Below, piece by piece: positions 1 through 8,162 of a stretch of 64,000 nt of DNA. The stretch comes from Microbacterium candidum. GTDB lineage: Bacteria; Actinomycetota; Actinomycetes; Actinomycetales; Microbacteriaceae. The notes beneath the pieces were generated by a model. That model did not search any database. It had not been told where the DNA came from and worked only from the letters and a program-made list of their open reading frames with translations. Within the stretch, counting starts at the first letter, position 1, and each line of letters opens with the position of its first letter. Where the stretch lies: assembly GCF_030315975.1 (NCBI RefSeq), contig NZ_JASXSZ010000002.1, positions 248,001 through 312,000 on the forward strand. The letters are read 5' to 3'. Position numbers and translations under genes: made by a program.

Positions 1-1
1 C

Positions 2-91
2 GCTCCGCGCTTCGACGAGCACCACCTCTTCGAATGGTCGCGGCGCGAGATCACCGCATCCACCCGACTCGCCGCGATGACCCCGCGCTAG
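2..91 (+). CDS. C-terminal fragment of an unknown protein
   Basis: An open frame runs into the window from the left and stops at TAG 89-91, giving 29 residues ending in AAMTPR. It has the composition of a real high-GC coding region, but it is too short to assign to a family. The next coding start lies about 90 nt downstream. Confidence 0.4.
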   Translation, partial: APRFDEHHLFEWSRREITASTRLAAMTPR

Positions 92-181
92 AACTGCGGC
101 GCGCGCGGGCGTATCTTTTGCCTTGCCGCACCCTCTATGGATGCAGCGAGCGCGACTGGGGAAGCGCGAAAGGGGTCCGGC

Positions 182-322
182 ATGGAACCGATCGTCAACG
201 TCGACACCGAAGAGCTCGACGAGATGGAGCTCGATCCGTGGCGGGCGATGCCGCTGCATCACGGCGACCATCCCGCCGCCGACATCCGCGGGCACATCGG
301 GCCCGACACGCCGGCACGCTGA
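182..322 (+). CDS. Small acidic hypothetical protein
   Basis: A 46-residue frame starts at ATG 182 after an AAGGGG stretch at a plausible ribosome-binding distance. It is acidic at the N-terminus (TEELDEMELDP) and His/Asp-rich in the middle (HHGDHPAAD). I recognise no domain. Its 3' end includes the first of two direct copies of CCGGCACGCTG (311-321 and 326-336). It fills most of the otherwise empty gap before the acyl-CoA ligase. It could be a real small protein or chance; an upstream in-frame ATG at 137 is the alternative start. Confidence 0.35.
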   Translation: MEPIVNVDTEELDEMELDPWRAMPLHHGDHPAADIRGHIGPDTPAR

Positions 323-386
323 CCGCCGGCACGCTGGCCGGCGATCTGCGCGGTCCGTCAACACACCGAGGGACTGGGGGTCCGTC

Positions 387-1982
387 GTGTTCACAAGCCT
401 GCTGCCCGACGTCGAGATTCCGGATGTCGGCATCCATGAGTTCCTGTTCGGCTCTCTCCGCGAGGAAGACCTGGCGCGTCCCGCCGTCATCGATCCGAAG
501 ACCGGTGCCGAGACGACATACGGTGCACTGTCCGCCCAGATCGATGCGCTCGCCGGGGCGCTGGCCGCGCGAGATGTCGGGGTCGGAACCGTCGTCGCGC
601 TCTTGTGTCCGAACATCCCGGTCTACCTCACGGCGCTCTACGGCGTCCTCCGCACGGGCGCGACCGTGACCACGGTCAACAGCCTGTCCACGGCGGACGA
701 GATCGAAGTCCAGCTGCGGGATGCGGGCGTGACGTGGGCGGTGACCATCTCCCCGCTCCTCGCCCCGATCGCCGAGGCGGCCTCCCGGGTCGGGATCGCC
801 GACGACCGACTCATCGTCATCGACGGCGCTCCCGGGCACCCCGATCTGCTCTCGCTCCTGAGCGAGAAGCGTGCGGCGCCGGACGTCGCGTTCGACCCGG
901 CGACGCATGTCGCGCTGCTCCCGTACTCGTCCGGGACATCCGGCACGCCGAAAGGCGTCATGCTGAGCGACCGCAACCTCATCGCGAACATCCTGCAGAT
1001 GAAGACCGTCACCGACGTGCGGCCGGAGAATCGCGTCCACGCCCTGATGCCCTTCTTCCACGCCTACGGGCTCTGCGTGATCCTGGGGGTCCCGCTCATC
1101 GGACGCGCCGCCCTCGTCCCCATGGCGCGTTTCGACTTCATCGAGTTCCTCGGCGACGTGGAGCGCACGCGATGCTCGCACCTGTTCATCGCGCCGCCGA
1201 TCGTCGTCGCGCTCGCGAAGCACCCCGCGGTGGCCGAGTTCGACCTGGCGTCCGTCGAGGTCGTGTACTCGGGAGCGGCTCCCCTCGACGGCGGCACGAT
1301 GCAGGCCGCATCCGATCGGGTGGGCGCTCCGGTGCTGCAGGGATTCGGGATGACGGAGCTCAGCCCGGCCGGATTCCTGCCCGTCCTCGGCCGGCCCGAC
1401 ATCCCGCTCGGATCCGTCGGGCTCCTCGTGCCGAACGACACGTGCCGCATCGTCGACATCGCGAGCGGCGAAGAGATCGCGGATTTCGGCGCGGACGGCT
1501 GGACGGAGCCGGGAGAACTGTGGATCGCGGGGCCGAACGTCATGCTCGGCTACCTCGGGAACCTCGAGGCGACGGATGCCACGATCGACGCCGACGGCTT
1601 CCTCCACACGGGCGACGTCGGGCGGGCGCACCGCGACGGCTACTTCGAGATCGTCGACCGCGTCAAGGAGCTCATCAAGTACCACGGCCACCAGGTCGCC
1701 CCGGCCGAGCTCGAGGCGCTCCTGCTCAGCAATCCGCAGATCGCGGACGCCGCCGTCATCGGTGTGAAGGATGCCGACGGCGAGGAGATCCCGAAGGCGT
1801 TCGTGGTCCCGCTCCCGGGTGCGACCCTGACTGCGGACGAGGTCATGGAGTACGTCGCCGAGCGCGTCGAGCCGCACAAGAAGGTGCGCCTCGTCGAGTT
1901 CGTGGACGCGATCCCGAAGTCGGCTGCCGGCAAGATCCTCCGCCGCCGATTGCGCGATCGCGAGGCCCTCGCCCGTCAGTGA
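387..1982 (+). CDS. AMP-dependent acyl-CoA ligase, 4-coumarate--CoA ligase-like
   Basis: A 531-residue ANL-superfamily enzyme that adenylates a carboxylic acid and transfers it to CoA. The ATP-binding motif SSGTSGTPKG, the TELSP segment, the hinge region GYFEIVDRVKELIKY and the C-terminal catalytic Lys in PKSAAGKILRR are all present, and the length is normal for 4CL/acyl-CoA ligases. I chose GTG 387 because the protein then begins at the usual family position and a GGGGG-rich site precedes it; the frame is open back to 123 but that part looks non-coding. The acid substrate cannot be read from sequence. It converges on the next gene, with stop codons overlapping by 7 nt. Confidence 0.88.
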   Translation: MFTSLLPDVEIPDVGIHEFLFGSLREEDLARPAVIDPKTGAETTYGALSAQIDALAGALAARDVGVGTVVALLCPNIPVYLTALYGVLRTGATVTTVNSLSTADEIEVQLRDAGVTWAVTISPLLAPIAEAASRVGIADDRLIVIDGAPGHPDLLSLLSEKRAAPDVAFDPATHVALLPYSSGTSGTPKGVMLSDRNLIANILQMKTVTDVRPENRVHALMPFFHAYGLCVILGVPLIGRAALVPMARFDFIEFLGDVERTRCSHLFIAPPIVVALAKHPAVAEFDLASVEVVYSGAAPLDGGTMQAASDRVGAPVLQGFGMTELSPAGFLPVLGRPDIPLGSVGLLVPNDTCRIVDIASGEEIADFGADGWTEPGELWIAGPNVMLGYLGNLEATDATIDADGFLHTGDVGRAHRDGYFEIVDRVKELIKYHGHQVAPAELEALLLSNPQIADAAVIGVKDADGEEIPKAFVVPLPGATLTADEVMEYVAERVEPHKKVRLVEFVDAIPKSAAGKILRRRLRDREALARQ

Positions 1983-3145
1983 CGGCCGATGGCCGACACC
2001 GCCTCCGGCATGGCCGGATCCGCGCCGAAGCGATGCGGATCCCAGTGCCGCTGGAACTCGGCATCCCCTGCCCCGTGCTCGACGAGGTCCGCCAGATACT
2101 CCCCCATGAACGCCGCGTACTTGAACCCCTCGCCGCTGTCGCCGCAGGCGAGGACGATGCGCGGATGGATGCGGCCGACGACGAAGTCGCCGTCGCCCGA
2201 ATCCGTCCAGGTGCACACCTGCGCGGCGAGCACGTGCGACGGGACAGCGGTGAGGTCGCGTTCCACGCGCGCGCGGATGGACTCCGTGCGTGCGGGGTCC
2301 TCGTGGCGGTCGAGGTCCTCACCGAGAGTGCCCTCGGCGAGGAAGCGCAGCGGCAGGTCGAGCCCGACCTTGTAGCCGGCCGATCCGTTCGGCATCGCGT
2401 AGATCCCCGGTGCGTCGCCGACACCGACGTCGACGAGGCCCGGCAGGTCGACGGGCTCGCCGCCCGGCGAGCCGAAGTAGACAACCTGCTCGGTCACCGG
2501 GCGCAGCGGCAATCGCAGTCCGAGCCCGGGAAGGAGCTCGGGCGTGCCCGGCCCGGCGGCGAGGACGAGCTGATCCGCCCACAGGTCAGCGGCGTCCTCG
2601 AGCCGCACGAACACGTGCCGGTCTGCGGCGACGACCTCGCGCACGCGCGTCCAGGGGAGGTAGGTGCCGCCGGCTGCTTCGAACGCCGCGAGCGCACCGC
2701 CGAGCAGACGGTCGGCGTGGACGATCCCGGCGTCTTCGACGAAGAGCGCGCCGCGGCCGTCGGGGCGCAGGCCCGGGAAGACGTCGCCCACACCGTCGGC
2801 GTCGACCTCCTGGAACCCCGCATCGATGGATGCGAGGGCTTCGGCGACATCCGGGAGCGACACGTCGTCGCGCCACAGCATTCCGGTCCGCTGGAAGACC
2901 GGCTCGCCGAGTCTGTCGCTCAACCGCTCCATCGCCCGCAGCGTGCCGACCATGGCCCTCGCGCGCCAGCGATGCGTATCGGCGAGGCGCCACAGGCGCG
3001 TCGAGCCGCCGCTGGAGGCGAACCGGCTGCCGATGGCGAACCGGTCGATCAGCGTGACGGAATGCCCGCGGTCCTGCAGCTGCAGGGCCGTCGGAAGCCC
3101 CCACGCGCCCGCGCCGACGACGATCACGTCGCTCGAACTCGCCAC
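1976..3145 (-). CDS. FAD-dependent oxidoreductase of the DAO/sarcosine oxidase family
   Basis: A 389-residue flavoprotein. The N-terminus carries the Rossmann dinucleotide motif VIVVGAGAWG followed by the FAD-ribose region DRFAIGSRFASSGGSTR, whose SSGGSTR stretch resembles the flavin-linking region of monomeric sarcosine oxidase/N-methyltryptophan oxidase. The C-terminus has the FAD-contact segment ACGDSGEGFKYAAFMGEYLA. It probably oxidises an N-methylated or cyclic secondary amine. The GTG start at 3145 lies one nucleotide after the stop of the upstream ComB-like gene, so the pair is likely translationally coupled. The precise substrate is unknown. Confidence 0.85.
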   Translation of the reverse strand: MASSSDVIVVGAGAWGLPTALQLQDRGHSVTLIDRFAIGSRFASSGGSTRLWRLADTHRWRARAMVGTLRAMERLSDRLGEPVFQRTGMLWRDDVSLPDVAEALASIDAGFQEVDADGVGDVFPGLRPDGRGALFVEDAGIVHADRLLGGALAAFEAAGGTYLPWTRVREVVAADRHVFVRLEDAADLWADQLVLAAGPGTPELLPGLGLRLPLRPVTEQVVYFGSPGGEPVDLPGLVDVGVGDAPGIYAMPNGSAGYKVGLDLPLRFLAEGTLGEDLDRHEDPARTESIRARVERDLTAVPSHVLAAQVCTWTDSGDGDFVVGRIHPRIVLACGDSGEGFKYAAFMGEYLADLVEHGAGDAEFQRHWDPHRFGADPAMPEAVSAIGRH

Positions 3146-3146
3146 G

Positions 3147-3755
3147 TCAGAGGCCGAACCGGGTGAAGACGCCGTCGCGGAGCAGGGGCACCGCATCCGT
3201 CGCGTCGATCGCGGACGCGTTCAGCACATCGTCGCGGAGCCCGCGCTCGATGAGCTCCTGCCCGGATCCGCTCGCGGTCAGAAGATGGCGCACCGCGCCG
3301 CGGAGACCCCGGAACGCCTCGCACGCGACGGCGGCCTCGGGCGACGAGTGGTCGAGACCGAGGGCGGCGAGCGCGTCCACGATCGCGCCGGCGCCGAGCT
3401 CGTCCTCGGCGGCGAAGCGCCCGGCCTCGCCCCCGGCGATCACGGCGATGCTCGTGCGCGCACCGCGGCGCACCTGTTCGGCCAGGGCCGCAGCCGCGAC
3501 CGCGGAGGCGTTGCGCAAGCACCCGAGCAGCACGAGCGACCCGTCGGCCGCCGCCGCGCGGGAGACGGGCGCGCCGTTCACCGACTCCGCGTCATCCCAC
3601 GGCACGGCCTCGCCGCGCGCCACGGCATCCGTCACCGTCGTCGAGAAGCGGAGTACGTCCACCACGATGACGATGTCGGATGCCGCGAGCCGCGAGAGCC
3701 CGTCCGCGCCATGCTCGAGGCGCACCTGATAGCGGGACTGGTCGAACGGATGCAT
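3147..3755 (-). CDS. ComB-like 2-phosphosulfolactate phosphatase family protein
   Basis: A 202-residue protein with the ComB hallmark IVVVDVLRFSTTVTDAVARG near residue 35 and a family-typical LGCLRNASAVA segment. ComB hydrolyses 2-phosphosulfolactate in coenzyme M synthesis, but actinobacterial homologues lack that pathway, so the real reaction is open. ATG 3755 gives the family-like N-terminus MHPFDQSRYQVR; the frame continues far upstream without coding character. It is the first gene of a two-gene unit with the DAO oxidoreductase. Confidence 0.75.
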   Translation of the reverse strand: MHPFDQSRYQVRLEHGADGLSRLAASDIVIVVDVLRFSTTVTDAVARGEAVPWDDAESVNGAPVSRAAAADGSLVLLGCLRNASAVAAAALAEQVRRGARTSIAVIAGGEAGRFAAEDELGAGAIVDALAALGLDHSSPEAAVACEAFRGLRGAVRHLLTASGSGQELIERGLRDDVLNASAIDATDAVPLLRDGVFTRFGL

Positions 3756-3772
3756 CCCGCCAGCGTATGCGC

Positions 3773-4366
3773 TCAGTGCTTGGGGATGACCGTCAGCACC
3801 CGGGCGGTGAACTCCAGGAACTTCTCCATGAACATCGTGAGGAACTCGCGCGTGCTGTCGACGGTGACATCGCCCCTGTCGTCCACGAGCCCCGGGGTGA
3901 AGTGGATATAGGCCTCCGGAGAGGTCATCTGCCGGGCGTTGAGGAAACTGAGGGTGCTGCGCAGCGACTGCTGCCCCACCGCTGTGCCGATCTGCCCTCC
4001 GGAGGCGCCGATGACGGCCGTCGGCTTGTCGACCCACACGCTCGTGCCCCACGGCCGGCTGCCCCAGTCGATCGCGTTCTTCAGTGCGCCCGGGATCGAG
4101 CGGTTGTACTCCGGCGTGACGAACATGATGGCATCCGCCTCGCGCACCTGCTCCTTGAAGTCGAGCGCGACCTGCGGGTAATCGGCGTCGAAGTCGCGGT
4201 TGTACAGCGGCAGCTTGCTGTAGTCGACCTCGTAGAACTCGAACTCCGGCGGCGCGAGCTTCTCGAGCGCGTGGGCCAATCGGCGATTGATGGATGCGGT
4301 GGACAGACTGCCGATCAGCACTCCGACGCGGTAGGGCGGCTCGTGCTCGATGATCTCGATCTTCAT
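3773..4366 (-). CDS. NAD(P)H-dependent FMN reductase
   Basis: A 197-residue flavodoxin-fold reductase. The FMN-phosphate loop GSLSTASINRRL follows the first strand, and the second flavin loop TPEYNRSIPGALKNAIDW and the GGQIGT segment match the NADPH-dependent FMN reductase/azoreductase family. It likely reduces free or bound FMN, quinones or azo compounds using NAD(P)H. Start ATG 4366 is fixed by a strong AAGGAGG Shine-Dalgarno. It runs in the same direction as the following ComB/DAO pair, with an 18-nt gap. Confidence 0.9.
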   Translation of the reverse strand: MKIEIIEHEPPYRVGVLIGSLSTASINRRLAHALEKLAPPEFEFYEVDYSKLPLYNRDFDADYPQVALDFKEQVREADAIMFVTPEYNRSIPGALKNAIDWGSRPWGTSVWVDKPTAVIGASGGQIGTAVGQQSLRSTLSFLNARQMTSPEAYIHFTPGLVDDRGDVTVDSTREFLTMFMEKFLEFTARVLTVIPKH

Positions 4367-4495
4367 GGGGACCTCCTTGCACGTAGCGTGCCCCAGATCC
4401 CTATGGAATACCAGGGGCCGCCGCATCCATCTCTCCCTCGAACCGCTGCGCGCCTTCAGCCGCCGTTTCGGTCCCCGCGTCGACCCGAGACAGGG

Positions 4496-4542
4496 TGTTC
4501 TCGCCGAGACATGATGCGACGCCACCTGTCTCGACGAGAACC
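4496..4542. repeat. Intergenic inverted repeat
   Basis: TGTTCTCGCCGAGACA (4496-4511) pairs with TGTCTCGACGAGAACC (4527-4542) at 14 of 16 positions across a 15-nt loop. A further CGAGACAGG (4486-4494) pairs with CCTGTCTCG (4525-4533), so two overlapping stems are possible. It abuts the terminator of the ABC exporter operon and lies upstream of the FMN reductase promoter region. Confidence 0.6.
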
Positions 4543-4568
4543 CCCGGTCTCGCGTGAGACCGGGGGTT
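4539..4568 (-). terminator. Rho-independent-type hairpin after ABC permease
   Basis: A perfect 13-bp stem, AACCCCCGGTCTC (4539-4551) with GAGACCGGGGGTT (4556-4568), closes on a 4-nt loop. It stands 35 nt downstream of the permease stop. There is no U tract, which is common in actinobacterial terminators. Confidence 0.7.
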
Positions 4569-4602
4569 CGGGCAAGCGGATGCGGGCGCCCCGCAGGTCG
4601 CG

Positions 4603-6063
4603 CTACTCCGCGAGGGCCGCGACCGGGGAGACCCTGGTCGCGAGACGTGTCGGAGCGACCGCGGCGATGAGCGTCAGCACTGCCGTGGCGACGACGATCG
4701 CGGCGACGGGCCAGAGCGGCACCCCGGGGGCCACGAGCCCCGCAGGCCGGGACGCCCCCGGAGCGTGGATCGAGCCGAGGAGCGACTGCGCGGCCGCCCA
4801 TCCGTAGAACACCCCGAGGATGAGACCGGTCGCGACCGCGGCGACGGTGATGTGCGTCGCCTCCAGCAGCACGACCTTCCGCACCTGCGCGTTCGAGAGC
4901 CCGAGGGCGCGCAGGAGGCCGAACTCCCGACGGCGCTGCACGACGCCGAGCGTCAGCAGGTTGACGAGCCCGACCGCCGCGATGACGGCCGAGACCGCGA
5001 CGAGGCCCATCATGATGCCCGAGAACGTGTCGATCACGGTGGCGAACTCGGGCGGCAGCGTCCCCCCGAACGCCGCCGCGAACACCTGCTTCACCGACTC
5101 CGTGGCCACCGCGAACATCGTGACGAGGGTCACGCCGATGACGACGCCGATCGCCATGCGGCTCGACCGCTCCGGGTAGCGCAGCGCATTCTCCGACGCG
5201 AGGCGCGCTGTGGCCGATCCCCCGAACAGGCGGCCCACCAGTCGCAGGATCGGCGGCATGACGAGCGTCGCCCCGAGCGCGAGACCCGTGAAGGACAACA
5301 CCCCGCCGAAGAACGCGACGATCACGCCGAGAGGTGTCACGAGCCCGGCCGCGATCCCCGCCGCGAGGAGCAGCGCGCCGACGACGATCAGCGTGATCGC
5401 GACGGCGTTGCGGCCGCGACGGCGCGCGATCTCGCGGTGGGATGCCTCGACCGACCCGCCGAGCGCCTGCAACGGCGTCACGGTCAGGACACGACGGGAT
5501 CCCGCCCACGCGGAGGCCCACGTCGTGAGGGCGACGCCGATCGCGGGCACGAGCAGCATGGGCTGGAGGAGCGTGAACGAGAGTCCGTCGAGCGACAGCG
5601 CCCGCTCGGCCCACGCCACCCCTCCGGCCGAGATCGCGACGCCGGCGACGAGCCCCAGCACGCCGCCGATCGTGCCGACGACGAGGCCCTGCCGCGCGAC
5701 CTCGGCGCGCTGCGAGCGCGCGGTCGCCCCGATCATGCGCAGCAGGGCGATGCGTCGCGTGCGTCCGGCGATGACCGTCGCGAAGGTGTTGGCCGTCACG
5801 ATCGCTGCGACGTAGACCGCGACCGCCAGCAGCACGAAAACGATGAAGTTGAGGACGAACGCCAGGGTCTCGCTGTCGCGCGTCGCGGGGTCGTGCTTGA
5901 GGATCGCGGAGATGAACCCGGTCGCCGAGATCAGCACTGCTCCGAACGCGGTCGCGATGGCCGCGACGAGGATGGAGGCCCCCATCCCCCGGTCCCGCAG
6001 CCACGAGAGGCGCGAGGCATCCCCCTGCGCGCGCGGCGTCGCCGCGACCGCTCGAGCGGTCAT
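4603..6063 (-). CDS. ABC transporter permease, FtsX/MacB type
   Basis: A 486-residue membrane protein with repeated FtsX-type transmembrane units: about one helix near residues 27-55, a cluster at 90-190, a second set at 220-275 and the C-terminal four around 300-480. The conserved cytoplasmic motif RREFGLLRALGLSNAQVRKV marks the FtsX/LolC family. It should partner the ATPase immediately upstream, whose stop overlaps this ATG. Such pairs export peptides, lipids or antibiotics, or control cell-wall enzymes. It is fairly short and has no large extracellular domain. A strong hairpin follows the gene. Confidence 0.88.
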   Translation of the reverse strand: MTARAVAATPRAQGDASRLSWLRDRGMGASILVAAIATAFGAVLISATGFISAILKHDPATRDSETLAFVLNFIVFVLLAVAVYVAAIVTANTFATVIAGRTRRIALLRMIGATARSQRAEVARQGLVVGTIGGVLGLVAGVAISAGGVAWAERALSLDGLSFTLLQPMLLVPAIGVALTTWASAWAGSRRVLTVTPLQALGGSVEASHREIARRRGRNAVAITLIVVGALLLAAGIAAGLVTPLGVIVAFFGGVLSFTGLALGATLVMPPILRLVGRLFGGSATARLASENALRYPERSSRMAIGVVIGVTLVTMFAVATESVKQVFAAAFGGTLPPEFATVIDTFSGIMMGLVAVSAVIAAVGLVNLLTLGVVQRRREFGLLRALGLSNAQVRKVVLLEATHITVAAVATGLILGVFYGWAAAQSLLGSIHAPGASRPAGLVAPGVPLWPVAAIVVATAVLTLIAAVAPTRLATRVSPVAALAE

Positions 6064-6863
6064 GCGGTCACCCCCGCGACGACCGGCGCACCCTGCGAGG
6101 TCGCCGTGCCGAGCTCGGCGGCGAGCATGTAGGCCGAGATCTCCTCGGCGCTCTGGCGCGGCTTGTCGGCGACGATGCGCCCGTCTCCGAGGAAGAGCAC
6201 GCGGTCGGCATGGCTCGCGGCGATCGGGTCGTGCGTGACCATCGCGATCGACTGGCCGTGCTCCCGGCTCGCGGCGGCGAGGAGCGCCAGGACTTCGCGT
6301 CCGCTGCGCGAGTCGAGATTGCCGGTCGGCTCGTCGGCGAAGACGAGGTCGGGCGCGGTGGCGAGCGCCCGGGCGATCGCGACGCGCTGCTGCTGCCCGC
6401 CGGACAGCTCATGCGGGCGGTGCGACAGCCGTGCATCGAGTCCGAGCGTCTCGACGAGCCCGTCGATGCGCGCCTTCTCGAGGGCGCTGGGTCGCCGGCC
6501 GTCGAGGTCGATGGGGAGGCGGATGTTGCCCATGACGTCGAGCGTCGGGACGAGATTGAACGACTGGAAGACGAAGCCGACGCGGCGACGGCGCAGCACC
6601 GTCAGCTCGAGGTCGGAGAGGCCGGTGATCTCGGTGTCGCCGATCCAGGCGCGGCCGGAGGACGGCGAATCCAGTCCCGCCATGATGTGCATGAGGGTGG
6701 ATTTGCCCGAGCCCGACGGGCCCATGATCGCGGTGAACTCCCCGCGGCGCACGCCCACCGAGACACCGTCGAGCGCGCGCACCTCCCCCTCGCCGGTGCC
6801 GTAGGTCTTCGTCAGCTGCTGGACCCGGGCAGCGAGTCCCAGGTCGGTGGTCGTGATCTCCAT
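6060..6863 (-). CDS. ABC transporter ATP-binding protein, LolD/MacB type
   Basis: A 267-residue ATPase. Walker A is GPSGSGKST (48-56), the ABC signature LSGGQQQR (153-160), Walker B LVFADE (173-178) followed by PTGNLDS, and the switch His lies in VTHDP. The LDS D-loop and GNLD pattern are typical of the MacB/LolD branch. ATG 6863 gives a family-like N-terminus; the frame is open far upstream without coding character. The stop overlaps the permease start (ATGA), so the two are co-translated. Confidence 0.93.
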   Translation of the reverse strand: MEITTTDLGLAARVQQLTKTYGTGEGEVRALDGVSVGVRRGEFTAIMGPSGSGKSTLMHIMAGLDSPSSGRAWIGDTEITGLSDLELTVLRRRRVGFVFQSFNLVPTLDVMGNIRLPIDLDGRRPSALEKARIDGLVETLGLDARLSHRPHELSGGQQQRVAIARALATAPDLVFADEPTGNLDSRSGREVLALLAAASREHGQSIAMVTHDPIAASHADRVLFLGDGRIVADKPRQSAEEISAYMLAAELGTATSQGAPVVAGVTA

Positions 6864-6977
6864 GCCTTCGACGCTACGGAGCGTCGTTCTGCACGACATC
6901 GGCCCGTGGATGCATCCGCGTACATCGCAAGGATGATCCCGCGTGCGCGGGTCAACTCGCTGAGACGTCCCTGCGCG

Positions 6978-7017
6978 GGTCGTTGAGCGAGGAGCGCCAG
7001 CGACGAGACGAAACGCA
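6978..7017 (+). repeat. Dispersed repeat, GGTCGTTGAGCGAG family
   Basis: The element begins GGTCGTTGAGCGAG and ends GACGAGACGAAACGCA, about 40 bp. Closely related copies occur at 10649-10810 (three), 12972-13008, 16901-17001 (two, inverted) and 30874-30907. It occupies the gap between the ABC exporter and the START-domain gene. Confidence 0.75.
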
Positions 7018-7039
7018 GCGAGCCTCGGGATACGACAGG

Positions 7040-7552
7040 TCAGCGGGCTGCCACCGCATCCGCCGTCTGGCGGTGGAGAGCGTCGTGGTCTTCCGCCGTG
7101 AGCGGCTCGTCGCCGCCGAACAGGTACGGCATGCCGGCGCCGGTCTCGATGAACCGCTTGAGGCTGACGTTGACGAACATGTTCCACGCGTTCGAACAGT
7201 TGTCGTAGCACTCCCCGTCCGATGTGAGCCCCTCGTGCGTGAAGGTGACGGCGGTCCCCGCATCCGTCGCCGCGATGTCGAATCGCACCGTCGTGCCGTT
7301 CCACTCCTGGTGGTCGGCGACGAAGTCGAGGTAGCTGCCGGTGACGAGCCACGCTATGCGGCGGCCGGGCTCGAGCTCGGTGATGCGGAACCCCGAGTAG
7401 TGCAGGCCCGGGACGACGTAGACGAACTCGTCGCCGACGGCCGTCGTGGCCCCGGTGATGCGGCCCCACCAGCCGGAGACGTCGTTGATCGCGTCGTAGG
7501 CCTGCTGCGGCGTCGCGTCGACGGTGATGGTCGTGCTGTAGTTCGCAGACAT
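7040..7552 (-). CDS. SRPBCC/AHSA1-like (START-fold) protein
   Basis: A 170-residue helix-grip protein. It opens with the family pattern TTITVDATPQQAYDAINDVSGWW and keeps the ELEPGRRIAW strand and the late VTFTHEGL. Members bind small hydrophobic ligands; some modulate Hsp90-like ATPases, most are uncharacterised. ATG 7552 follows AAGGAG; a start eight codons upstream is less likely. It is transcribed divergently from an HxlR regulator, and its ribosome-binding region overlaps one of two matching palindromes, so HxlR control is likely. Confidence 0.8.
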   Translation of the reverse strand: MSANYSTTITVDATPQQAYDAINDVSGWWGRITGATTAVGDEFVYVVPGLHYSGFRITELEPGRRIAWLVTGSYLDFVADHQEWNGTTVRFDIAATDAGTAVTFTHEGLTSDGECYDNCSNAWNMFVNVSLKRFIETGAGMPYLFGGDEPLTAEDHDALHRQTADAVAAR

Positions 7553-7566
7553 GTGCTGCTCCTTCG

Positions 7567-7581
7567 CTTGCATGATGCAAC
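7567..7581. promoter_or_regulatory. Candidate HxlR operator 1
   Basis: CTTGCATGATGCAAC contains the perfect palindrome TTGCAT-G-ATGCAA and overlaps the leader of the START-domain gene. It closely matches the core CTTGCATCACGCAAG of the second palindrome 48 bp away. Confidence 0.6.
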
Positions 7582-7609
7582 GGAACTCCCGTCGAGAGGA
7601 TGCTACGCA

Positions 7610-7634
7610 TACCACTTGCATCACGCAAGTGGTA
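7610..7634. promoter_or_regulatory. Candidate HxlR operator 2
   Basis: TACCACTTGC (7610-7619) and GCAAGTGGTA (7625-7634) form a perfect 10-bp inverted repeat around ATCAC, ending 11 nt before the HxlR gene start. It would overlap the regulator's own promoter, consistent with autorepression. Confidence 0.7.
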
Positions 7635-7645
7635 ATCTCGAAGCC

Positions 7646-8125
7646 ATGTTGGGCAGGACGTACGACACCCAGGTGTGCTCGATCGCTCGGTCGCTCGAGA
7701 TCGTCGGCGAGCGATGGAGCCTGCTGATCATCCGCGACGCGTTGTTCGCGCGGGTGACGCGGTTCGGCGACTTCCTGGCGAACCTCGGCATCGCCACCAA
7801 CGTGCTCGCCACGCGGCTGGACGCCTTCGTCGAGACGGGGATCATGGAGCGCCGGGGCGCCGCGGACTACGTCCTCACCGACAAGGGTCGCGCGCTCGCC
7901 ACCGCGCTCATCGCGCTCACCGAGTGGGGTGACGAGTGGGCGTCGCCGATCGACCCGCCGATCCTCTACACGCACACGTGCGGCGGCGCCGTGCACGCCG
8001 TGACCGCGTGCGAGAACTGCGGCGTCGTCTCCACGGAGGAGACCGCGGTGGCCATCGGCCCCGGAATGCCGCCGGAGTACCTCGCGAGCCGACGCAGCCC
8101 CGCCGCGCGGGAGATGCGCGCCTGA
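7646..8125 (+). CDS. HxlR-family winged-helix transcriptional regulator
   Basis: A 159-residue protein with the HxlR signature CSIARSLEIVGERWSLLIIRDAL at the N-terminus, including the Cys near residue 11 that is redox- or electrophile-sensitive in characterised relatives, and the wing VETGIMERR. The C-terminal tail has a CENCG motif after the HTH, an extension seen in some actinobacterial members that could bind metal. It is divergent from the START-domain gene and flanked by two related palindromes, so it probably represses both. Confidence 0.88.
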   Translation: MLGRTYDTQVCSIARSLEIVGERWSLLIIRDALFARVTRFGDFLANLGIATNVLATRLDAFVETGIMERRGAADYVLTDKGRALATALIALTEWGDEWASPIDPPILYTHTCGGAVHAVTACENCGVVSTEETAVAIGPGMPPEYLASRRSPAAREMRA

Positions 8126-8162
8126 CGCACCGCCGGGGCCGCAGTGTCGGCCGGACCCGCAG

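Noticed and set aside
195..2216. 673-codon open frame antisense to the acyl-CoA ligase
   Set aside because: Arg/Asp/Gly-rich, no recognisable domain, and it lies opposite a gene with complete catalytic motifs; a typical antisense artefact of high GC.
4367..6004. Upstream extension of the FMN reductase frame through the ABC permease region
   Set aside because: It runs in another frame of a supported permease gene; AAGGAGG before ATG 4366 fixes the real start.
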